Virus record (IMG/VR): IMGVR_UViG_3300010158_000198 | Location: 1-33,837 of that record | Length of the DNA stretch: 33,837 bases | Direction: 5' to 3' (one strand) | Source of the DNA: a virus | Shown: positions 14,601 to 21,958 of the stretch, piece after piece | Layout: the number at the start of each line of letters is the position of its first letter | How positions within the stretch are numbered: position 1 is the stretch's first letter | Translations under genes and position numbers: made by a program | The notes under the pieces: generated by a model | Told to the model about the DNA's origin: nothing | Databases searched by the model: none | The model's input: only the letters and a program-made list of their open reading frames with translations

Positions 14601-17600
14601 GTTGAAGAAACTGGAACAGTACCCCGACCCGGCACATTAGTAGTTTTTGTAACAGGAGTAGTAGCTTGACGAGAAATATCTTCAGTACCTATTTTTGCAC
14701 TAATTACATCTTCTACTGTAGCTTGATTATCAGGAACAATAAATATTTTTGAACCATCCATTTGCTGCAAATGATTATCTACTAAGTACTTATAGGTTTC
14801 TTTATCTACATTAATGCACCCAAAAGAATATCTAGAATCTTCTGCGCCTTCTTTTTGTAATGCCTTTGTACGCATTTGCGCATCGGTTTCGTGTTCCCAT
14901 ACAGAGTGCATAATTGTTATAGAGTATTTGCCGTCAATAGCTTTATCTAATACAAATATTTTTCCGGTATCATATTCTCCAGAACCACTTTCCCCATACT
15001 GTCTTAAACCTAAATCAAATAAACCTGCCGGAGTAATTTTATTAGAATCTACTTTGTTGTTACCTTTATAGATGTCCCCAAAGCCTTTTCCTACAAGCAC
15101 TTTTTTGCTTAGTAATAAACTACCATCTGGGTTAAAAATAAAAGTAGTTGCGGTAGGCTTATCGGTAATAATAAAAAATTTATTTTTGTCTTGTAATTCT
15201 TTTTGTATAGCAGGTAGTACCGTTGCATACACTTGTTGCCCAGCTTCGGACATATTAGTAACCTCTGCGGGTAAATTAGCTTTTACTTCAGTAGTAATAG
15301 TTTGAGTAGGTATACCAAATTGTACTGGAGGGCTAACATTAATTGGGTTCATAACAATAGCCGCAGCCAGTATAGCGGCTTGAATACGTTTAATTATTTT
15401 AGCAACTTCTTTAGATACAGTATTGTACCCTTGAGTAATTGCTTTAATAAAATCTTCTACAAATCTATTTTTGGCAACTTCGTTGTATTCATCTTGCCCA
15501 TATTCTTTGGCAAGAGTTTGTTTTTCGTCAGTAGATAAATTGTTATGAACAACATCATTTTGTAGTTGCAATTGCGCAGGAGCTACAAACGGTGGTAAAG
15601 ATAATTGCGCTTGTAGAGCATAAATTTGTTGTTTAACTTCAGGCGTTTGTTTTTGTTGCTGTAATGCGGCTACATCTTGTTGAATTTTAGTTGCGTTAAG
15701 TACCAATGTGCCAAAACTTACAGGCGGTTGCTGAAGAACTTCAGTTGTATTAGGGTTTATTGCTCTTCCGTAGTTATAATTTGGCTCTTCTACTGCGCCT
15801 TGTTGTTGCTGTTGTTGCTGTTGTTGCTGTTTTGCAGATTCTAATTGTGTTTGCAATACTTCAACTTGTTGTGCAACTTCTGGCGTTTGTTCTTGTTGCC
15901 CCAAAGCGTATATATTACGTTCAAGTCTTTCTATATTACTTGGTAAATCTCCAAAACTTACAGGCGGTTGTTGAAGAACTTCAAGCGTATTAGGGTTTAT
16001 TGCTCTTCCGTAATCTGGTGTTAATGCACCTTGTTTAGGCGTTGAAGCAGGTGCTTCTCCTCCTGCAATTCCCACAGTAGCTCCGATATCACTCTCCACT
16101 CCTCCTGCGATAGGTGCTGTAATTCCTTGGGCGGTCTCCATCCGTTGTGCAGGCACAGGAACGCTTGGCTCAACTGCTCCGGGGATATTTGTAGTTGGCT
16201 CACTTGGTGTCTCCTCAAAATAACTTAAATAGTTTTCTACAGCCTTCATGTCAATTTTAGCTTTTTTAATCACATGCTTATTTACTTCATCTATAAATGT
16301 AGCCCTATCTTCAGGGTCAGTCATATCTAGATTTTTAATTGCATTTCTTATAGGTGCTTTAGGCGCTAACCCAAACTTGCTAATTACACTACCAACAATA
16401 GGAGATACAGGTTTTAATTCTCGTTGCCCAGTTTTTTCTATGGGTTCTAGTTGAGTACCTAATTTGCTTGCTTCTTTTAATATCTCTTCATTACGGGCAA
16501 TAGCACTTTGTTGTTGGGCTTCTACGGCTTTTATTTGCGCAGTAATTGGTAACTTATCGTCAAGTTTAGGAATAGCGTCTCTTTGACTTTTTAACTCCGC
16601 TATTTGTGTATCTAAAGCTTCACGCTTACGATTAAGAGTTTCGTACTCTACCTTTAGTGCATCAAGGGTAACGCCGGGCCCTTTAGGTAACTGTTCCTGT
16701 AAACTTGCAATCTGTTGTACAACTTCGGGTGTTTGTTCCTGTTGTTGCAAAGCAAATATGTTACGCTCAACTTCAGATTCTGCTCGTTGTTTTTCAGTTA
16801 AAGCGCTTTGGTCTACTTGGGTTGGCAATTCTTCGGGAGCAAATAAACCAAGCTGTTGTTGTGGTGGCTCTAAAGTTACGGTGCCTTCAGGGACTTCGGG
16901 AGTTTCAGGAGTAACAGGCTTTCTTACTAAATTACCCTTTTCGTCTTTAATCCATTCAGGCGCTAACTGAGCAGTTGTTAAAGGAGCGGCTTCCATGCGT
17001 TCTTTTGCGTAGGTAGTAGCCGCACCAGCTGGAGCACCAGCTATTTCTCCTAAAGCTTCTTCTCCCATTGCTCTTGGGTCTAGCGGTTGTCCTATTGTGT
17101 AAGCGCCTAGTCCTTCTCCAGCAGCGCCATATCCAGCTTGTTTACCTGTTTCTTTTCCTAAAGCTTTAGCTGTTTCAATTGCAGGAGTTTTTTTAGCGGT
17201 AGTATTTAAAAGAGACTCTGCGGCTTTTCCTGCGGATTTAAATGAAACAGCATCAAATAAACCAATTACCCCAGATTTAGCGGCAGCTTTTTGCCAAGCC
17301 TCTTCATGCTCCATACCTTGTGTGCGTAACTCAGCGTACTGTCCACCAAATTCATTAAACGCAGAAACTCCTCCAGCGGCGGCAGCTCTACCTCCCGGAG
17401 AAATACCTCCTAATTTAGAAGCGTATGCGGCAGCAACTATAGTTGCTGTTTGTGGCAAACTTTCAAGACCAATATTAGCAATATAAGATGGTATTTCGCT
17501 TGGGTTTTTTATTACTTCACCAAGGTATAAACCTGTTTTAGCAGCAAAACTTGCATCTTTATATTCGGGCTTAGACGTTATTTCATCTAAACGCTTTGAT

Positions 17601-18136
17601 ATTTCTGGCTTACCATACTTAGCTTCTATTTCTTTATTTTGCATACCATAATTAGCTAAGTCCTGCATGTAGCCTTGTATGGCTGATTCTCTTTCTTGTA
17701 TTCTAGATAACTTATCTTCAGGCGCTCTTTCAAAATTTGAACCGTAATCTCGTATATCTGCTTCACGGTTTGCCATTAAAATAGCAAGTTTATTTTGAAT
17801 CAGCCCAGTCTTAGCCCCAACTACGCCTTTAGCTAATGAACCAACAGCAGGGGTTTCTAAAGCTTTTGAGTAATCTTCACCAGTTAAAAAACTTAGAGGA
17901 GAAGAAATAGCTTTAGATACAGTATCCGCAATGCCTACACCCTTACCCTTTTCCGTTGTCTCAGGAGGTATATTTGAAATTTCTTTGTATAGGTTTGGTT
18001 GCCCTAATGTTACTGAGCCTTCAGGTTCTGCAGGTGGTGCGCTTTTAGAAAGATAAGTTAATATCTTTTGTTTAGCCTCTGCTCGGTCTGTAGTAGATAT
18101 ATCGTACTCTTGACCTTGATATTCGTATATAGGCAT
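11624..18136 (-). CDS. Giant virion/ejection protein with L,D-transpeptidase (YkuD) domain and polyvalent-protein C-terminus
   Basis: 2170 residues; ATG 18136 is preceded by AAAGG. The start, MPIYEYQGQEYDI, is a small domain seen from memory in large phage proteins. Residues about 60-400 are helical with Gly/Ala stretches; about 400-900 are Gln-rich repeats and coiled coil. Residues about 975-1140 form an L,D-transpeptidase-like domain with a TPAG motif, His1077 (IMHSVWEH) and Cys1107 in YSFGCINV, the nucleophile motif of YkuD enzymes. The C-terminal half resembles the LPD38-type domain of polyvalent proteins (YVPFMNAF, LREGWFIMDK) and includes a hydrophobic segment near AGATILIGVGNLIYM. Its size and last place in the late operon match T7 gp16, which enters the cell and opens peptidoglycan. 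Likely ejected with DNA and acting on the wall; the activity is inferred. Confidence 0.85.
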   Translation of the reverse strand: MPIYEYQGQEYDISTTDRAEAKQKILTYLSKSAPPAEPEGSVTLGQPNLYKEISNIPPETTEKGKGVGIADTVSKAISSPLSFLTGEDYSKALETPAVGSLAKGVVGAKTGLIQNKLAILMANREADIRDYGSNFERAPEDKLSRIQERESAIQGYMQDLANYGMQNKEIEAKYGKPEISKRLDEITSKPEYKDASFAAKTGLYLGEVIKNPSEIPSYIANIGLESLPQTATIVAAAYASKLGGISPGGRAAAAGGVSAFNEFGGQYAELRTQGMEHEEAWQKAAAKSGVIGLFDAVSFKSAGKAAESLLNTTAKKTPAIETAKALGKETGKQAGYGAAGEGLGAYTIGQPLDPRAMGEEALGEIAGAPAGAATTYAKERMEAAPLTTAQLAPEWIKDEKGNLVRKPVTPETPEVPEGTVTLEPPQQQLGLFAPEELPTQVDQSALTEKQRAESEVERNIFALQQQEQTPEVVQQIASLQEQLPKGPGVTLDALKVEYETLNRKREALDTQIAELKSQRDAIPKLDDKLPITAQIKAVEAQQQSAIARNEEILKEASKLGTQLEPIEKTGQRELKPVSPIVGSVISKFGLAPKAPIRNAIKNLDMTDPEDRATFIDEVNKHVIKKAKIDMKAVENYLSYFEETPSEPTTNIPGAVEPSVPVPAQRMETAQGITAPIAGGVESDIGATVGIAGGEAPASTPKQGALTPDYGRAINPNTLEVLQQPPVSFGDLPSNIERLERNIYALGQQEQTPEVAQQVEVLQTQLESAKQQQQQQQQQQGAVEEPNYNYGRAINPNTTEVLQQPPVSFGTLVLNATKIQQDVAALQQQKQTPEVKQQIYALQAQLSLPPFVAPAQLQLQNDVVHNNLSTDEKQTLAKEYGQDEYNEVAKNRFVEDFIKAITQGYNTVSKEVAKIIKRIQAAILAAAIVMNPINVSPPVQFGIPTQTITTEVKANLPAEVTNMSEAGQQVYATVLPAIQKELQDKNKFFIITDKPTATTFIFNPDGSLLLSKKVLVGKGFGDIYKGNNKVDSNKITPAGLFDLGLRQYGESGSGEYDTGKIFVLDKAIDGKYSITIMHSVWEHETDAQMRTKALQKEGAEDSRYSFGCINVDKETYKYLVDNHLQQMDGSKIFIVPDNQATVEDVISAKIGTEDISRQATTPVTKTTNVPGRGTVPVSSTDQLAIRREDSKTSMIKKLKKPDGFKTLTPLEIAELKELFGEDATKSIALLRSGLTLDDVMKALGIKAPVTPTSEGKSLLANLTAAGGAKPSKSPSGWFTEEIEEADKAFLGNTMGDKIKNYTGLSNILSFDDSFMNKMRDGLLELGAQGKIVMKDAVDALRRLEITQVLYRGQLATEAINKGKLVYEADSNRYHVEDDPDNMNAIRDELQKLSSRVGVTADKALEIASKGFEANRIQDVYDKMNKGKGEITRTEKKIEDLQRIKQRTKAEQKDLNTKKALLENLKGKVKMYEGQSQHMSRKEAQEGMAIYNGTPEVKEIARIWQVMRERVVAELVRSGVTSEEKAEGWLDEMAYVPFFRTIEEQKVSGTRIMKKGLGESMKEYAFEGSMLPVENTIGNMYQWMQWSYARAISNQHQQVALDQMRAVFPDMVKDGKHPKGNTIVIYKDGTRREYSIANPLIAQYFQGVGNMVFGTKSVASQYANLFTKGITLTPGFSATQLILKDTYEAMHTSGVKNPYGIILNIFTEMAKTALNTSEARKELISRGQLTTREHAMAAAHDADIATKLEVKEAAVHRKVIGILGKFSALSDNLLRQAVYQQLINEGVGKDEAADRATEIFNYRRASGSTTLQFVNNYVPFMNAFTVSTRVAMRTVSGKGISAQTRADGLSTLAGATILIGVGNLIYMNLVGDEDEYKRMNRFRRDKSYVIPGTGLSIPLREGWFIMDKLAAEYAYNLAENSAITDKQMFKDAMKKAAIQQITPPIGGVFTAPIGVALNKDIYANRDIVNKAQEKILPEYQFNKGTSEISKVIGKETGYSPLKIDYFLKTFFGGYMGTMATITNSAIADIRNKPRPAEENENITASALGFSSFISKQGTPNVVPDLYRAAHEVDNILPTVKSLARTDKEEARRLLEEKRNDIRIGAGTAALEKTFAALNRQESIIREMKSTDRLKDGRLATREVKKELIDKINLERESLMPKVMEARKKVFEK
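15711..15772. repeat. 62-base direct repeat, copy 1 (in giant virion gene)
   Basis: This stretch matches 15951-16012 with about four mismatches over 62 bases, exactly 240 bases apart. It encodes the YGRAINPNT-x-EVLQQPPVSFG block, which thus occurs twice in the protein. Confidence 0.85.
15799..15831. repeat. Poly-Gln CAA/CAG tract in giant virion gene
   Basis: A run of TTG/CTG on the plus strand (CAA/CAG on the coding strand) encodes about ten consecutive Gln after SAKQ. It lies between the two 62-base repeats and probably forms a flexible spacer that can vary by slippage. Confidence 0.8.
15951..16012. repeat. 62-base direct repeat, copy 2 (in giant virion gene)
   Basis: Second copy of the block at 15711-15772. 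The intervening and preceding sequence also shares a helical Q-Q-x-x-QTPEV-x-QQ-x-x-x-LQ element that appears a third time near 16690-16750, showing growth of this region by internal duplication. Confidence 0.85.
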
Positions 18137-18146
18137 TGTTTAGCCT

Positions 18147-21100
18147 TTAATCTAACTTTATTGGTTTGGATTTTCCATCTTTACTATTTCCGTCTTTAGT
18201 ACTGGCTCCTATAAATGTAGTTGCCGCTCTCATAGCTATATTTTCAGCATCTGTATAATCAGCCGGAGTCATTTTGTCTATACCTATCTTATCTATTTTA
18301 CTCTTAACTATCGTATTGTAAGCGTTTTTAAATGCATCAAGTTTAGCACTAAACATTTTAGTGTCTTGCGCTATTCCAGCCGCAGACAACCTATCCGCCG
18401 CCGCAGATTCCGCTCTAATTCTTGCAGCTTCTACAGTAGCGTTAGCAGAAGTCTGTGAAGTTTTTATAGCGGTTTCATCACGAGCAATAGCAATTGCCAA
18501 ATCATTTTTTAGTCTAGCCGCACTTATACCTTGTTCAGCTGCAATCTTATCAAAAGCATTTTTATCTGTCTGAGCCAATGTGAGCAACTTAACTTTATCT
18601 GCATACTCCACATTAGAAATATCAAAGGCTGCTTTAGCTTGTTCAATTTCGCCTTTTCTACGGTCTTTAATATCTTCCATAAATCCGGGAACAGTTTTAG
18701 CAGCGCCTTGAGCTAAATTAGTAAAGGGATTAGCGGAAGTACCAGCAGCTGTGTTAGCCCCTAATTCCATTAACCTACCCCACATTTGCTGCTTAGCGTC
18801 AGGTTGAGCGGCTTTTAAAGCAGCTAAATAATTAGCCCCTACATCTTTTCTATCACCAGTTAACGCCGCATAGTCTGCATAGTAAGGAGACAGTTTGTTA
18901 GTATCAGCTTTAGGACCAGCTAATGCTGGAGCTGCTATTGGATTACCTTCACTATCTGTAGCCCCTGCGTAAAACTGGTTTAATTCAGCTTGGTTAGGAT
19001 TAGACCCTGCTCTCATTTCTTCTTCACTAAGCCCACCATCTACAAACGCTACAATCCCACCACCAGCCATGTTAGCCATACTGCTTGAACCTGCGCCTGT
19101 AATACCAGCACTACCAAGTTGTTTAGACACGGCAGTGCCTGCGTTACGTTCAGCTAAAATTTCACTTGCTTTCTCACGAATAAACGGACTCTCGCTACTA
19201 CGAGCAATCTCAGCCAGTTTATCGTTAGGCATATCACTTAACGAGGACTCTACGCTACCACCCACATCATATTTTGCAATGCCACCTTTAGCCATTTTCT
19301 TTTCTTTAATGACTCCACCTTTGGCTTTAAATCCACCTGACGCACCATAAGCACCAAGAGCCGTAGCACCAAGACCACCAATTTGACTTATTGCACTTGG
19401 AGCTGCTTGATATGTAGTTTGTTGTGATGTTGTAGGTGTAGCACGCAACAAGTTCATAATATTTGTAGCTTGAGTTGTACCGTACTGTTGTTGATTACCG
19501 TAATTCTGAATAGCCTGATTAATGAGGTTCTGTTGATTCTGTTGTTGCTGAGTACCAAGAGTATTCTGATTATTAATAATCCCTTGCTGAGCGCCGAGTT
19601 GTTGAGTGCCAAGACCACCTAAAGTTTGAGCGGCTTGGTTAGCTTGCTGTAAACCTTGTAGACGGTAATTAGCGCCAAATTGTTGCTGTCCAATGTTCTG
19701 TTGTTGAGCTTGTAACTGTGCTTGTTGGTTAGCAAGATTTGCTTGATTTCTAGATTGTTGGTTAGCTAAATTAGCGGCTTGGTTAAACTGCCCCTGTTGC
19801 ATCCCATACTGACCTAATATTCCTTGATTAGCTAAATTGCTTTGTTGCTGGTTACTTAGATTAGCCATGCCAAATTGGTTTTGAGCGGCTTGATTAGCTT
19901 GGTTAGCCTGTTGTTGGTTAGCTAAATTAGCCATACCAAATTGATTTTGAGCTTGTTGGTTAGCCGCATTAGCTGCCTGCCCAAATTGCCCTTGTTGTAA
20001 ACCATACTGCCCCATTAAGGCTTGGTTAGCTAAGTTAGCTTGTTGTTGATTACCAGCATTAAACTGATTAGCCGCTTGTCCAAACTGCCCTTGCTGCATA
20101 CCATATTGACCAGCTAATGCCTGATTTGCAAGGTTAGTTTGTTGTTGTGTCTGTTGGTTTGCTTGATTAGCAGCTTGCCCAAACTGACCTTGTTGTAGTC
20201 CATACTGCCCTGCCAACGATTGATTTGCAAGGTTAGCTTGCATTTGCGCTTGTTGGTTTGCTTGGTTTGCGGATTGACCAAACTGACCTTGTTGTAAACC
20301 GTATTGCCCCATTAACCCTTGATTTGCAAGGTTAGACTGTTGTTGCAACTGCGCATTTTGTAACCCAGTGTTATATCCCATGTTTTGGTTAGCAAGACCT
20401 GCTTGTAAATTAGCGCCTTGGTTAGCCTGTTGGGCTTGTAAACTAGCTTGTTGTTGTGCATTAAACTGTTGTTGAGCATTCTGAAATGCTTGGTTATACC
20501 CTTGACCAATTATTTGATTTTTAGCTATACCGGCATTACGTTGATTCTCAGCAGACATTAATGCTTCACGACTTCCACCAAATGCACCAGACTTAGCTGC
20601 ACCGCTTCTTTGTTGTGTGCCAGTAATATCATACTGTCTTTGTACTTCGGCAAGTTGTGGGTCTAACGCACCTTGTAAATACGGATTCATGTAACTAGAT
20701 ACATTTTGCCCTGTGTAATCCTGTGTACCTACATTCTGTGCGCCTACATCTCGTGGTCCACTAAATTGAGCTGCTTGATTAACTGGAGCGTTATTTAGTT
20801 GAGCAGCTTGCATTGCGGCTGCTTGTGCTTGTGGCGAGTTACCTAATTGAGCCGCTTGCATTGCTGCTGCCTGCGCTTGCGGTGAATTTCCCATTTGAGC
20901 AGCTTGCATTGCGGCTGCTTGTGCTTGTGGCGAGTTACCTAATTGAGCCGCTTGCATGTTTTGCCCAGACCCCATAGCCGCTTGCATGTTTTGTCCGTAA
21001 CCCATAGCCGCTTGACTCATCGGCGCATATCCCATCTGAGCAGCTTGTGTTTGAGCTCCACGAATTTGGTTATACCCTGCACTCATTGGGTTATACTGCG

Positions 21101-21551
21101 CATTTAAACCGCCAAGACCAGCTTGTTGAGCCATATTAGACGCATCGCCAAATTGACCCGGCATTTGTAAATTCTGTCCAGCCTGATAAGACTGTTGTTG
21201 TAGCCCACTTGGACCAGCTACACCTAAACCAGCTACGCCTAACTGTTGATTATATTGGTCTTGGCTTATAGGAGCGCCAGTAAAATTACCTTGCGCATTA
21301 GTTGCGCCACCAAAAGGAGTAAATCCTTTAGAACCAAGAACTTCTCCACCCGGACCAATGTTATACGCATTGCTCATTTGTGAGCCAATTAAAGCGGAAG
21401 CGGTAGGTAAAGCCCAATCCGCAACTGGATTAACTGTAGTTTGTTGAGAAGTTGGAGCGGATTGTTGTTGTCCCCCACCACCGCCACCACCAAAACTGAA
21501 CGTAAATAAATTAACTAAACTTATTGGGTTAAGGTATTTAAACAACATCAT
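18147..21551 (-). CDS. Gln/Asn-rich repeat virion protein, probable internal/ejection protein, 1134 aa
   Basis: ATG 21551 (ATGATG) follows GGAGATAAAATT. After a Gly7 run near residue 25 come three 16-residue repeats (AQLGNSPQAQAAAMQA type), then a long Gln/Asn/Ala region with five repeats around QYGLQQGQFGQAANQ (roughly residues 385-610). Glycine motifs follow: MAKGGIAKYDVGGS and MAGGGIVAFVDGG, with a helical segment DMPNDKLAEIARSSESPFIREKA between them. The last 250 residues are Ala/Lys-rich coiled coil. Similar proteins with GGI-AxxGG motifs are, from memory, frequent next to giant virion proteins in aquatic phages. By position it resembles T7 gp15 or gp14, but there is no sequence proof. 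Likely structural; it may form a long rod or an internal core layer. Confidence 0.75.
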   Translation of the reverse strand: MMLFKYLNPISLVNLFTFSFGGGGGGGQQQSAPTSQQTTVNPVADWALPTASALIGSQMSNAYNIGPGGEVLGSKGFTPFGGATNAQGNFTGAPISQDQYNQQLGVAGLGVAGPSGLQQQSYQAGQNLQMPGQFGDASNMAQQAGLGGLNAQYNPMSAGYNQIRGAQTQAAQMGYAPMSQAAMGYGQNMQAAMGSGQNMQAAQLGNSPQAQAAAMQAAQMGNSPQAQAAAMQAAQLGNSPQAQAAAMQAAQLNNAPVNQAAQFSGPRDVGAQNVGTQDYTGQNVSSYMNPYLQGALDPQLAEVQRQYDITGTQQRSGAAKSGAFGGSREALMSAENQRNAGIAKNQIIGQGYNQAFQNAQQQFNAQQQASLQAQQANQGANLQAGLANQNMGYNTGLQNAQLQQQSNLANQGLMGQYGLQQGQFGQSANQANQQAQMQANLANQSLAGQYGLQQGQFGQAANQANQQTQQQTNLANQALAGQYGMQQGQFGQAANQFNAGNQQQANLANQALMGQYGLQQGQFGQAANAANQQAQNQFGMANLANQQQANQANQAAQNQFGMANLSNQQQSNLANQGILGQYGMQQGQFNQAANLANQQSRNQANLANQQAQLQAQQQNIGQQQFGANYRLQGLQQANQAAQTLGGLGTQQLGAQQGIINNQNTLGTQQQQNQQNLINQAIQNYGNQQQYGTTQATNIMNLLRATPTTSQQTTYQAAPSAISQIGGLGATALGAYGASGGFKAKGGVIKEKKMAKGGIAKYDVGGSVESSLSDMPNDKLAEIARSSESPFIREKASEILAERNAGTAVSKQLGSAGITGAGSSSMANMAGGGIVAFVDGGLSEEEMRAGSNPNQAELNQFYAGATDSEGNPIAAPALAGPKADTNKLSPYYADYAALTGDRKDVGANYLAALKAAQPDAKQQMWGRLMELGANTAAGTSANPFTNLAQGAAKTVPGFMEDIKDRRKGEIEQAKAAFDISNVEYADKVKLLTLAQTDKNAFDKIAAEQGISAARLKNDLAIAIARDETAIKTSQTSANATVEAARIRAESAAADRLSAAGIAQDTKMFSAKLDAFKNAYNTIVKSKIDKIGIDKMTPADYTDAENIAMRAATTFIGASTKDGNSKDGKSKPIKLD
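19740..20400. repeat. Degenerate repeats coding Gln/Asn-rich units
   Basis: About five copies of a unit coding QYG(L/M)QQGQF-x-Q-x-AN, separated by NQQ-x-x-NLANQ spacers. The boundaries are approximate. DNA identity between copies is high enough to favour recombination or slippage between units. Confidence 0.75.
20801..20944. repeat. Three tandem 48-base repeats (16 residues each)
   Basis: Copies at 20801-20848, 20849-20896 and 20897-20944 encode AQ(L/M)GNSPQAQAAAMQA units. The first and third copies appear identical, the middle one differs at several third positions, which suggests recent duplication or gene conversion. Partial units flank the array. Confidence 0.88.
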
Positions 21552-21958
21552 AATTTTATCTCCATTAATGTGGCTTTTTTGCTAAGCCCAATCTTTTCAT
21601 ACAATCTAGCTGCAGAATCTTTTGCATATGCTTGAATCCTAGTAGCCCCAGCCGACTTTAAAATTTGTTGTACTTCACTAAATAACTCGTCATTAACAAT
21701 GTTTTTGCCACCTATAGCCGTAATAAACGCCGTTCTATAATTAGCTTCATTATTAAAAGTTAATGTAATCGCCCCATGTGTTTGATTATACTCGTCAACT
21801 ATAACTAATAAAAGCCAATTACCTGTAGTTAAATAAACTTTAATTTGTTCCGCACTATAATCATCCGAACATTTTGCCGCCTCAACCATAAATTGCTCAA
21901 CCATAGGCCAAATTTGTGTAATATATTGCACATTTACGGTTTGAACTTTTAAAGTCAT
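21548..21958 (-). CDS. GNAT-like acetyltransferase-fold protein, 136 aa
   Basis: The sequence follows the GNAT pattern: an N-terminal helix (IWPMVEQFMVEAAKC), a central strand pair (LLLVIVDEYNQTHGAITLTF), and a C-terminal SAGATRIQAYAKDSAARLYEKIGLSKKATLMEIKL, where the AARLYEKIGL helix-strand is the usual GNAT end. The acetyl-CoA binding R/Q-x-x-G-x-G/A loop is not obvious, so catalysis is doubtful. GNAT-fold proteins sit beside internal virion proteins in many T7-like phages, and T7 gp13 occupies the same place, so a structural or assembly role is possible. Starts and stops overlap both neighbours (TGA at 21955-21957 of the upstream gene, ATG ending at 21958). Confidence 0.68.
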   Translation of the reverse strand: MTLKVQTVNVQYITQIWPMVEQFMVEAAKCSDDYSAEQIKVYLTTGNWLLLVIVDEYNQTHGAITLTFNNEANYRTAFITAIGGKNIVNDELFSEVQQILKSAGATRIQAYAKDSAARLYEKIGLSKKATLMEIKL

